NCBI RefSeq assembly: GCF_042242105.1
Contig: NC_092027.1
Span: 11,503,721-11,567,720 of the forward strand
Length of the DNA: 64,000 nt
Reading direction: 5' to 3'
Source: Pempheris klunzingeri
Taxonomy: Eukaryota; Chordata; Actinopteri; Acropomatiformes; Pempheridae
The notes beneath the pieces are model-generated. The model was not told the DNA's origin. It ran no database searches and was given only the letters and a program-made list of their open reading frames with translations. How positions within the stretch are numbered: position 1 is the stretch's first letter; each line of letters opens with the position of its first letter. The position numbers and the translations under genes were made by a program. Of the stretch, positions 1 through 10,661 are shown one piece after another.

Positions 1-3000
1 CTTCTGTAATTTAAATTGGATCACACCTTTGATGCACTCCTAATCTAACTGTGTTCACAGACTGTATATAGATAAAGGTTTTGTATAAACGTCTGTGTGA
101 GCTCAAGTTGTGTGCAAGAGAGTACATGTGAGAAAATGATTTGTTGTGTGAGTGAGTTCACAAGAGGGAGAGGCTCAGAGGGTGGGGCGCATTTGTGGAT
201 GTTAGGCAACATAGAACAGCTGACAGTACTGCTTTGTACACACACACAGACACGCACACATTAACTCACCGCACAATAAGACTACTGCTCTGCCATTGAG
301 CGCTTCCCACTTCCTCCTCCTCTCTACTCGTCTCCTCCCTCTATCCGCATATAGTATAGTACTACATGCTCTAGTTGACAGCTCATGCCGAGCCAGCACA
401 TTCCACATTATTACTACTTCAGATGTTTGTGGCCCAGAAGCATGCCGATTGGCTGAGCTGCCTCCGACACTGGGGCTATTTAGGACCAATGAACAGCCTG
501 CTCTGGGGAGCGAGGAGACAGACAGTAAATTCAAAGGGAACTCCCTCTGCTGGGTAACACAGAGAACCGCTGGGTTTGTCTATGTTTGCAGACACATCTG
601 TCTGCAGATGGAATGTAATCTAATATTCACTTCACAGTGGAGGGTACAGTTTGTCCTAATATTTGCTCATGCCTCCAATAGCTCTGTTATATTTATCACT
701 GTGGTCATATTTTACAGTGCTACCTCCCCTGGCTCCACCTATCTTCTCCCCCCTTCTACTCAGACTCTTTACTGCTCAATTTTTGCCTTTATATGAATGT
801 ATCCCCATGAAGTGGAGCTGCAGATCCATCCTCCCCTTTTTCCACTCATTGTTTCTCACTATCTAGTATGTCTGTCACTCACAGAGTGGACCTTGGCTTT
901 GCTGCCATGCACTCATGTCGGAGTTAAAATAAAAACACCATGTGAATTAGACTTCGCCTCACAAAATGACACGCTGGATTTCATCAGCGATGCACAAATA
1001 ATGTACAACGACTTCAGACACACGCAGACGTGAAAACAACTGGTCCAAGCACAAAGACCTGTTGTTTGCGCTCCGCAGTAGGCCATTCAGCCCTGTGTAG
1101 TCTTGGAGAGTATCCAAAGGCCTTGAATGAAGATCTGTGAGGTACAGAGGGTGTAGCATCCCTCTGTAAAAAAAAAAAAAAAAAAAAACTTGTGAAATGT
1201 CAGTGGATTGAGTCAGATGGAAAGTCCAGTTGTGACAGAGTTGTAAAAGGTGAGTCACAGTGAGTGTGGTTGTGAAGGCCTGGAAAACCTTCACTCAGTT
1301 CACTTTCAGTTTAAATCAGACGAAGCAGAAGTCAGACTTGATTTAACTTAATACTGACACCTAAAAATTATTTTTCCAGTTTCACTTACTTTCTTTTGAT
1401 CCCTGCAGGTTAATCCACTGAAGTTTTCTGGAACTCACCTGGTCTTTGCTCCCTGGTATTACAGGTTGAGGAAGCTATTTTAATGTAGTTAGTAAAGATG
1501 ATGTGAGGGAAAGGCTCCAGCACTACATCCTAACAAAACACCCCTGCTGTCCTCATTTGATAGTCTCTAAGTCTCTAAATCTGATAATACACTCACACTG
1601 ACCATTTAGGCTATACTGTTAATTAGTCAGTTTTTTTTTTTTTTTTACAAATCCACTTATCTAATTATTAAGTACTGCTATTACAATTGATATTTTTATA
1701 TTAACAGTGGGTCAATTTAATGTTAGAGGTGCCCCACCGAAAATTATCACCTGACTTTGCAGTTCCTCTCAGCTCTACGTGTGTTTCAGCATATTTAATT
1801 GTTTTGTTCATTGTGTCTTATGTCCAGAAACTTGACTGTGTTATTTCTCTGTCAGCCCTCCCATCGGTGTGATTTCCAGACATAGGCAACTACATTCAGC
1901 AAAACGCTCTGATAAACCCACTCCCAGACAAAGTTGAAAATAGCATGTGAACTTAGTGGAGCATTTAGCAGCTACAGAGCCAGTTTATTCTCTCAGGGAC
2001 AAGTTCACCATATGAACACTGTATCAGTGTAGGGTGATGATATCATTGTTGGGTTTGCAGCCTGTTTCTGAAAATGGTAAGCAAACTAGTCTTCCAGTTT
2101 CTCTTTCTGAATGACGAATACATCCTGCCATCACCTGCTGGTATGGAGAGTATCTCCTCTCACACAGGCACAGAACACACTGACTAGTTGGCCGTTGGCT
2201 GTGGCCTTTGAAACAAGGTCACGTGCAACTTTTTGGACCAGAGACAGGCAACGCGAGGCAACAGACTTCGGCCTCCCTTGTCGCTGGTATGTCTGTTTGG
2301 TGTGTCTGGGACTTTATGAAGCTTAAAAAGAAAAGTTTTAAGCTCATATTTCCAGCCCGAAACTTTACTGTTTTGGTTCATGCTCACCACACTCAAAGCG
2401 CCATTTTCGCTCACATCTGTTTCCAGTAAAAAATCCCTAACAACCCACTGTACGCCATCTGCTCACTACCAAACATCAGACAGACACATTTGGTGAATAG
2501 CACTGCGCAGCTAAAGAGCCAAACATTTCCTTCAGGAGTTGCTGCATCAACCTTATAAGGTGATGTCAGTGTGTTATTAACAGCTTGTTTCTGCTGCCCT
2601 CGAGTGGCCAGATCATTAGTTAATGCAGCTTTAATTTTCATTAAACGCCTCAGAGCCGACATAGTGCCAGTGCCAGTGCCCCATTCTGATGGAGTTGTCA
2701 TAAAGCTGTGTATTATGCTGTTCAAAAGCATTGTCCTCAAGTTTCTGTCTTTGTCCATCAGTGAAGGAAACTTGAGCTCTGTGTGTTTAGATAGGTTTGT
2801 ATGAGTCTGTTTGTCTTTGGTGTGCGTGTCCATGTTATTGTGTGTATGCGACCGAGAGCAAACAGAGAAAGCTGAGCTGTGCGGGGCATCTCTTGTATAA
2901 TAACTGAGAGCTTTAGTGAGGCTGGATGAATTTTAATAGAGTTCTGCGGGGTATTCCATTGCCTCTGGTCCCACGGCTCAAAGATCAGAGAGAATTTTCA

Positions 3001-4189
3001 AGCATGGTGTCCCTCAGCCTCTCACACTCACTCCCTCTCATTCTTTTTCTCTCTTCCTCCCTTTTTCCCTCCACTTCTCTTCCCCATTTTGCACTCTCCC
3101 TCTTTTCTCATTTTGAACACCCTTTTTCAATCCTTTCCTTCCTCTTGGGCTTTTGTCTCTCTCTTAATCCCCTTCTGTGTCTCACATTTTCTGTTGCTTT
3201 CTCTCCACTCCGTCTCCCTGTGAAATTTGTATTAGAGCCACTCGAGGCGTAATTATTGCTAAGCCTCTCTCAGTTCCCTGGCACAGAGAACAACTCATGA
3301 CTCTCAGCACAAAAACTTGCTTCTGAAGGACAAAATGCTGTGATGAACTTTTAAAATCAGGCACAATGGCTGACAAAATGTTTGGATAGTTGTTTTTTTT
3401 TTTCCCATGCACAGATATTATACGACAGAAAGCTAATTTTCTCACTGCCTCCAGGCCATTTAAGGAGTTTAGTACTTTTTTCCTCATATCTAAGTTCTAC
3501 AAGCTCGAAATTTATGGAAGATGTTACACATTTATAATTCAGACACTGCATTTACATACGATCCACCACTCCTCATTGCCATCAGACTGCACATGTGGGT
3601 GATCCTTAAAAGTTTGGAAGGAATTGGAAAAAAGGGGAGACGAAAGATATGTACTGACTGAGACAGCAAGGTAAATCCCAGCTGCCATGACAGCTAGCAT
3701 TGGAGCATAAACAGCTCAAGAGAACAAAATTAGTCCTGAATGGTGGCCGTGATTTGTGTCTTTTGTGTGCATGTTGGAATGAGAAAGTTGGCAAGAGACT
3801 GGTGATGATTACTAATTCATAAGGATTAATGGTTGCTATTTAAAAACCCACCATTCTGAGGAGAGCCACACGAACGTTGTGTCTTCCTACTGGGACCGCA
3901 AGACAAAATATGCCCCCGGCTAATCTTACATGAGCACGACTCATAAAAATTCAACTCCACAGCACTTTGCCAGTGGAAATCAAAGAAATGGGTGTAACTG
4001 AAGTTATGCATTCGTTCATGTTGCCTAAATAAAATGTCTCTGAGAAACACAACCTCCTTGTCACATGAGCAACCTTGTTAATTACTTTGTTACCTTTAAT
4101 CAACACAACAAAAAGTTTAGCAACATGTTACCAACAGTGGTAACCATACTGTACATTTATGTTCATAGTGCAAATATTTATTTATTATC
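1..4189. other. Intergenic, no gene recognised
   Basis: Mixed-composition DNA with frequent stops in all frames. Apart from a promoter-like patch near the left edge it holds only a 21-base A run at 1168-1188 and a T run around 1629-1646. The short open frames here have no recognisable protein motif and no convincing splice-site context. Unassigned 5' or 3' untranslated exons of a gene beyond the left edge cannot be excluded. Confidence 0.6.
296..560. promoter_or_regulatory. Promoter-like patch with two CCAAT-type boxes
   Basis: An inverted CCAAT box (GATTGGCT, about 445-452) and a direct one (ACCAATGA, about 484-491) lie about 40 bp apart. A TATA-like run (catatagtatag) lies near 348-359, and a MEF2-like CTATTTAG lies between the boxes. 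Paired NF-Y sites at this spacing are typical of vertebrate proximal promoters. With the TATA-like run about 90 bp from the nearer CCAAT box, the geometry best fits a start site on the minus strand near 320, reading off the left edge. No coding exon is visible, so this is inference from motif spacing only. Confidence 0.2.
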
Positions 4190-4365
4190 ATTACAATATA
4201 TATTTATTTACTAGTGCTTATTTTTCTACTGTTGCTTATTTTATTTCTTTTTCTCTCTATTACTGCTTATCTTGCCCCTGCCTCTGTTGCTGCTGTAATA
4301 TGTGAATTTCCCCCTATGGGGGATCAATAAAGTCTGTCTAATCTAATCTAATCTAATCTAATCTC
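4190..4365 (+). repeat. LINE-like 3' tail ending in (TAATC)n
   Basis: The segment carries the 'gtgaatttccccctatgggg' block followed by ATCAATAAAG and then five tandem copies of TAATC. This layout, with a short hairpin, a polyadenylation-like signal and a pentanucleotide tail, is familiar from severely 5'-truncated teleost non-LTR retrotransposons and the SINEs that share their tails. No reverse transcriptase frame remains. The plus orientation follows from the position of the tail. Confidence 0.6.
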
Positions 4366-7034
4366 ATACAAAACAGCATGTTAAATCAGTTTTACCAGTA
4401 TAACAATATATCTAGAGGCAGTAAATCAAAGGTCAGGACTTGCCGTAGATTTGCTGTAGGGAGCCGTAACGCATGCATGATTCTGATTTCTTAATAAATC
4501 ATAACTAAGGATGTTGTTTGTTTACTTTGATGTTGCTTATTTAGTCATAAATATTTCATGTTCCAGAGAAATACAGATTTGATGGTTTAAAAGTTGAAAA
4601 GCATCACAAGCTAGAGCATAAAATCAGCTGTTCTAAATGTACAAAAGCATGCACACAATCATGAAGTGTAAGCCATCGCAGGCCAAACCCCACAACTCCT
4701 GAGTGGCATGACACTAATAAAGCAAAGTATTGACATTAGTAAAGCATCGTAAACAAGCTGCATCAGTCTTTGTCCAAGTGAATTACCTTGCATGACCTGT
4801 GGCCTAACAATTTCTCAGACACCGATAGTTTTGCTCCAGCAGCGAATTTGCAGATGTCAGCAACCCGAAGGTGGCTGCAGATGTCACAGAGGAAAGCAAA
4901 TGCTATCCGCGGATTTAAAAAAGGAGGTCTGTCAGCAGCATGCGTATACAACAGGTTCACATCATTAGCTGCTCAAGGTTCATGTTTCAAGAGATATACC
5001 TGACAAGACACTCAGCAATAAGAACTGCGAACAGGCAAACAGGCAGGTGGAAGGACAGGAAGGCAGGTACTGCAGAAATACATTTTTAATGCAAGTCAGC
5101 AAGTGTTTCTATGAGTTATAATAAATGTCGTAAAACACAGGATGTGCTTTTTACGATTCCATAAAGATTATGTGCAAAACATCTTTGAAAATAATGCCAA
5201 CATCCAGTTTATTTCCATCTACTCTATCTGGGCCAGAAGGTGTATTTATCTGCGTTGTCTAATGTCGCCCCCATGTGGTAATACGTGTTGTAGCAGCTGT
5301 GAGGACAGGTGAGGAAGACCTCTGTAGACCTCTGTGTTTGACATCTATATGGAATTCTGTTTTCAGTGCAATTTGGAGGCGTACAAAGAAGACATGATGG
5401 CATCCTGGTAGTAGAGTTTGGCTTTTGACTTGTCATAGCTAGTCCGTACTTGAGTTTAAAGATGCCTTCAGGTTAAAAGCCAAATATTGGGGTGCACACC
5501 ATGCGCCTGCTGTACCAGAGCGCGTAATGTCCTTTACAGGTCTTTAAGCAAAGACTAATCCCTTTAATCCTGTGTTCCTATAGCACAGTAGCTCTAACAC
5601 CCACATTCTTAGGCAAGAAACAAAGAAAATTGATTTTTTTGTATTTTGTGTGTATTCTGAAAAGACAGTCAGTTATGTTCACTTTTTTGTTAAATCAGCT
5701 ATTTTTACTGTCAGCTATTTGAACTCTAAAACTTAAGCCTTACCTTTGTCCCACAGGCCTTCCATTATAACCGTTTTTAGGTTTTAAATTCAGGACTCGT
5801 TCCTCTTTAACGCTGCCTCGTGTTCTTGTAAGGTCCACTCTACATCCAAACATCATCTCTGTGAACAGCTGCAGCCATTTGCTTACCCCTTAAGAGCTGT
5901 ACAGAACAAAGCTGTTAGAAACATGTTCCCTCCCTTAATGATGAATACACCCCCACACTCCCTTTAGGCCAATCAAGAACACAAATTAAATTTTCACTTA
6001 AGGGAGAGGATGAAAGTCATTAAATGAGAATCTAAATTAAGTTTCTATGGAATCTTGTATTTAGTCTTCTACAGCAAGTATCATTTTAGAAATGCTAGAT
6101 CAACAGCTGGGCGTTCCATTTAGGTTGCAGCACAATTTACCTTAGAAAGTTTTACTAAAATATTTGAATTTGTTTTTATTTAAAAAAGTAAAGACATTGA
6201 TGTTTCAGACCGTGAATCAAATGTGATTGCAGCATCACACTGTGGATTTAAATAGACTTTAGCGGACTGCTAAACCAACATTATAGTGAATAAATAATTC
6301 AGAATCTTTAATACCAGAAGAGTTTTACATTGTGCATAATTGAAAATCTGACATGAGCAGTGGCATTCAACGATGCAGATCAGACAATCAGTGGTTCTTT
6401 GATGCAAAACAGTTGCCCTGAGTCACAAGAATGACAAGTCTGAAGAGAGAAAATATGAGCGGGGGTTTAGCGAACATGATTTCTTGTGTTTGAACCCGAT
6501 ACAACGAGAATTAAAGTTATTCTTATATTTCACTGTGGCAGAAACATAGCAAAGCAATACTTCTTCAACAAAATATCTATATGCACAAAGAATGGATACA
6601 AATAAGCCTGGCATTATGTTTCTTCAGTCGGAGTGCTTAAGAAAAAAAGAGATCATTCGCACTCCAAACATCTGATTCACTATTATTACCTTAAAGAAAC
6701 AGTGCATACGAGACAATGCTGCACAGTCTAAAACCTAATAATGTTTAATCCTGTGTTAAAGCCCCCGTGTGTAGAATTTATGATGTGATTAAAGTATGCG
6801 TCAAATTATTCTGATGGAATAAGTTTCTGTTTGCAGAAAGATTAGATAATCACTGTGGAAACAGGAGTCCTGTGTCTTTTCTACCACAGTTAGAGGTTTT
6901 AAAATAACACACAGGTTTTAAGCTTGTTAACACATGTTAAGATTCACATGTGAGGTAAAATCCTGGCTTATCCTTGAAATATTGGACAGCACCCTTTTCA
7001 CCTTAACACACTTCGCAATTATCAAAAATCGGAA
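4366..7034. other. Intergenic, possible fam8a1 3' flank
   Basis: No gene recognised. Minus-strand polyadenylation candidates for fam8a1 are ATTAAA (6749-6744) and AATAAA (6180-6175), but nothing in the sequence chooses between them. If either is used, part of this stretch is fam8a1 3' untranslated region. Confidence 0.45.
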
Positions 7035-7170
7035 TACTTTAAGAGCAGCATTTCTGGTCCTGGGGACCCACCGCCCTGCACTGGTTCTGTTGCGTTCCTG
7101 CTCCAACACACCTGATTCAAAAGAAATGGTTCGTCATCAAGCTCCCAAGGACCAGGGGCGAGAAACACAT
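7035..7170. repeat. Dispersed repeat with 'cctgctccaacacacctgat' core
   Basis: The block contains 'ctgctccaacacacctgatt' followed by a 'gttcgtcatcaagctccc' stretch. I recognise this as a common short interspersed sequence of teleost genomes. It probably lies inside or just beyond the fam8a1 3' untranslated region. The class (SINE or DNA transposon) is not determinable here. Confidence 0.5.
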
Positions 7171-7428
7171 CTTTTTGTTGATTCAGTGATAAAACAGGTG
7201 TAAAGCTGAATTCGTTTCATTACAGCATACCAGGAATAAATCTGTATGCATCCCATTTTAAAGTGCAGTTTGAGTCCTTGTTTGATCCAGTGACAAAATG
7301 GGCAGATGTGTTGCTTTTCCTCCATTGCTAATTCATGTGTGACTGATGTAAACACTCAGCTCACATGCGCCTGTAGCAGTTTGTCTCTACCCCGCCAAGT
7401 ATACAAGAGTCTGCCGTTGAAGGAGAGA

Positions 7429-10116
7429 CTATCTGCCCCCCCTGCGCTGGACAACAATGGTCCCCGCCACAATGTCATACACAGTCCTGTTGTGCTGGAA
7501 GAAGAGGAGAGTGATGAAGACCGGAAAGAGGAAGGCAATGGAGAAGTTCTTATTGAGTGCTCGCACTGTAGAGCTGTGAAAGTTAGGACAAAAAGAGACA
7601 AAAACAAAAGCATAGACTTAGTCTGAGCATTCCCACACAGACACTCTGCAGGTTTGTGTTTTAGACACCACGGTAGATTCAAACTTGGACATTTTCAGGG
7701 CAAATCAGGGCCTACCAAGATACTTAATGCTTTGTTCCTTCCCAATCAAAACACAACTTGTCCAGTATGGGATCACTTACGCTGAGAGGGACACATTAGA
7801 TGCTGGGACTACAAGGACTCTGTTGGGACGGACCAGAGTGGATGTATCACATGTCACCACTCGCAGGCCGAGCAGGAACTTTCCTGGTGTGGCACCACCA
7901 GCGCCCCAAATACAGATTATCTGATTGGACAAGAAGTACAAAACTTACACAGTTTATCAAGGAAGGTAATGTATTTTGGCTGATGTTAGATGTATATTTT
8001 TAGCCCCATGGGCTTCTGATCGTTCTGATAAAATGTTAAGGGCAGCCTCTGTCCTGGACTGTTGGGTTTTTATATTTGTTATATCCTTTGTTTTTGCACT
8101 ACTTCTGTCACTGACACTTTGTTTCTGCACCTTTTCTGTCTCCTCTGTTGTTGTATCTAGTTAATGTCCCCAATGTGTGATAAATAAAGTCTCTCTAATC
8201 TTATCTTATAACTTGTTGATGATGATGTCACACGAAGGAGTAATATGGCAAGAAATTAATTTTCAAGTTTCTGCAAACAAGGTCAAAAGCTGAGAAGGAG
8301 GGAAACATGCCAGATGGCATCAGTCTGAGAGGTGCCTGAATGTCCCAGTGCTGCTTCCCACCAGGGAAAAGAAGCCACTGATGCACAAGTCGAACAAGAG
8401 ACGCAATGCATGACTTCATCTCAGGCAACTATGAATACAATGTTGCATCACTGTCCTCTGTGGGAAATAGTGTTGTGTTGTGTTGTAGAAGGACTGCACC
8501 TGACTCTTCTCATTAGACAAGAACAGGTGACAATGAGGCAGCTCATATTTAATATGAATGGGCAAAATGGAGAATGTTGAATCTTTTCTTTTGAATGTAT
8601 ATACAAATGGTGTGTTGAGCGGCATTAGATTAAGAAGACATTGGTAGCAACATACCAACATTCATCAACTATCAAGTACTGTGATCTGCCATTTTGCTTT
8701 CTAAATTAACACTACAAAGCTACAGCTAAGTTTGATTTTTAACCAGCTTAAAATGACCATGCATTTTAAGCTAATAACACTCCACAGTTTGACATACATA
8801 GCTAAAATTTTGCATCTTACCTCTGTATCACCTGCAAAAATCAACTCACCTCATAGATGCACACTAGCACCCTGTAGACCAGAGCTACGGCCATCATCTT
8901 CTGTAGGTCCTCCATGGACGTGTTGTCATCGATCTCCTCCACAATGAAGTGGGTAATAAATTTGGCAATGTCCCTTTAAAGAGGAGACACAATATGCCAG
9001 TGTGAGAGCAGATCTGGGGAATATTGAAACATCTCAGCACTAAAGCAACGTTGCAAACTCAATTTTCAAACTCAAACTCATTTAGCATGCAAATTCTGTA
9101 TTTTGCATAACTGACCCACAGTTTTTCTTCCTATTATCAGGTTTACTGACAGGCAGAACTATGGTTTGTTTGAACTGTTTATGGCCCAGTTTAGATTCTG
9201 TTTTTGGTCTCTCCATTTGTTTATCCTTTTAGTTCAATAACTGAATGCTGTTTAATAGTCTCACTCACTTCATACCGCTCAGATGCATGATCCACAGCAC
9301 GATGGTGGCCTTCACACAGAACAAAATGAAGAAGTCCACTGTCTCGGCGAGGAACCTCTGGAGAGGAGAGGGGATGGTGTACTCCCTCCCTGAGTGAAGC
9401 AGACGGAAAAACAAGTTCACTGAGAATTCAAATGAGACCCATTCCTGCACTGACACACTCTAATAAATGACTGACTACCTACTGTGGGTCTGCTGAAACC
9501 TGGCACAGGTTAACAGAGCACTGGAGGGACTCTGAGCACATAAGCTTGTTTTCCACAGTAGCACTAACTTAAGCCTGTTCCTCATCAGACTCGTGACCCA
9601 GCTTATACAAAATAAGAGCTGGAGGCTGAACAATAGGCTGCATATGGGTTGATAGGTGTTTTAAATGAGACAGTCCACTGACTACTACCTCAGCTCACTG
9701 TCAAACTGAGACATACCTGCCTGGGCTGGATTCCCAGTCTGCTGCCGCCGGGCATCACCAGCTGAGCTCTGGCCGGTCTGGACACCACCCGGAGGAGGAG
9801 AGGATGCTGGGAAACTGAATGGATAATGGTGGTTGTACCAGTAACTCGTGTCAAAAGCCTGCTGCTCACCGCCGAAGGTGGAGGCATGTGTGGCCGGTGT
9901 CTGAGCGCTCGTCCCCGGCGGAGGGAGCCTGCACGGCGGAGGGAAGGGGAGAGCAGACAGAGCCGCCCAGCTCTGCCAGCTAGCGTAGCCCCAGTAATAC
10001 TGCCACATCCACTGCTGCAGCCGACCGCAGTATATCGTCGTTGCTGAGGCGTGAGGCCGCTTTTGGTCCCCGTCCAGGCCGTCAAGGAGGCTGTCACTCG
10101 TCGTAGTGGCGACCAT
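7429..10116 (-). CDS. fam8a1: FAM8A1, RDD-domain ER membrane protein (HRD1 cofactor)
   Basis: Five coding exons: 10116-9717, 9389-9269, 8973-8850, 7920-7781 and 7573-7429 (400+121+124+140+145 nt), giving 309 aa and a TAG stop. All donors are GT (GTATGT, GTGAGT, GTGAGT, GTAAGT) and all acceptors AG. The joined frame is unbroken. Residues 1-135 are a Gln/Trp/Tyr- and Pro-rich cytosolic tail. From about 140 (YTIPSPLQRFLAE) to the end is the RDD domain, with about three hydrophobic segments near 149-168, 200-225 and 270-290, plus the conserved stretches TSMEDLQKMM, WGAGGATPGKFLLGLRVVT and YDIVAGTIVV. FAM8A1 binds HRD1 (SYVN1) with HERP and assists ER-associated degradation. Human FAM8A1 is about 413 aa; the shortfall is in the poorly conserved N-terminus. 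The chosen ATG opens exon 1, has a purine at -3, and precedes a coherent frame. Intron 3 (7921-8849) carries a LINE-like tail. The family assignment is very secure. Confidence 0.95.
7990..8213 (+). repeat. LINE-like 3' tail ending in TTATC repeats, inside fam8a1 intron 3
   Basis: A pyrimidine-rich stretch runs into 'gtgtgataaataaagtctct' and then two copies of the pentamer (TCTTATCTTAT). The architecture matches the element at 4190-4365, with a different pentanucleotide. It is inserted antisense to fam8a1, well away from the exon boundaries at 7920 and 8850. Confidence 0.55.
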
Positions 10117-10420
10117 GTCTGACCCACTTCACAGTCTTCCCTAATTAGGCAGGAAAATCTCTTTAGGCGCCTTTGAAGATTTCCTTTGCTGCGTTCACTT
10201 GCTCTCAGCAGGCTACAACCACAGCGCCGGGTGCATATGTTTGTAAAAACAGGGATATCCGGGAAAGCTCAATGTCAGGCGTTTCTCTCCAGATGGGTGT
10301 CATTGTGTAATATTTCAGAAATTGAGATTAGTTATTAATGTGTAAATTACAATTACAATGTCTATCTAATCTGTGCAGCGAATATCGACGAATTACCATC
10401 ATGGTGCGTAAATGGCTAAC
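10117..10420 (-). promoter_or_regulatory. fam8a1: fam8a1 5' UTR and promoter region
   Basis: The segment directly upstream of the fam8a1 start codon, together with exon 1, is the most GC- and CpG-rich stretch of the first 20 kb. No TATA box stands out in the expected position. This fits a broad CpG-type promoter for a widely expressed gene. The transcription start cannot be placed from sequence alone. Confidence 0.4.
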
Positions 10421-10581
10421 AACAGCCCCCCTCCTGTCATTAATGGTATGATCCAGTTAAAGGAGCATCTTGTGTAATTTCCTCATGTTCAGTAACAGCT
10501 CACAGTAACAGGCACAACAAACAGTCAGCCTCTCTTAGCAGCTTCTAATGACAAGAAGCTGATATTTTTTAGACAAAACAA

Positions 10582-10591
10582 TCTCTCTCTC

Positions 10592-10658
<67 letters not shown>
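10582..10658. repeat. (CT)n microsatellite, 77 bp
   Basis: A nearly uninterrupted CT run with one CCC interruption at about 10600-10602. Confidence 0.97.

Positions 10659-10661
<3 letters not shown>

Noticed and set aside
296..796. 166-codon plus-strand frame
   Set aside because: No domain, low-complexity Ser/Leu composition and no splice context; promoter-like motifs explain the base composition better.
7356..7428. Longer C-terminus for fam8a1 ending at 7356
   Set aside because: Reaching it needs a frame shift at the seven-G run near 7436-7442. In the correct frame the protein ends at TAG (7429) after VVQRRGGR, as expected for the family.
9690..10127. 145-codon minus-strand frame overlapping fam8a1 exon 1
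   Set aside because: It is the shifted frame of the GC-rich first exon. The adjacent frame joins correctly through five exons to the RDD domain, while this one leads nowhere.
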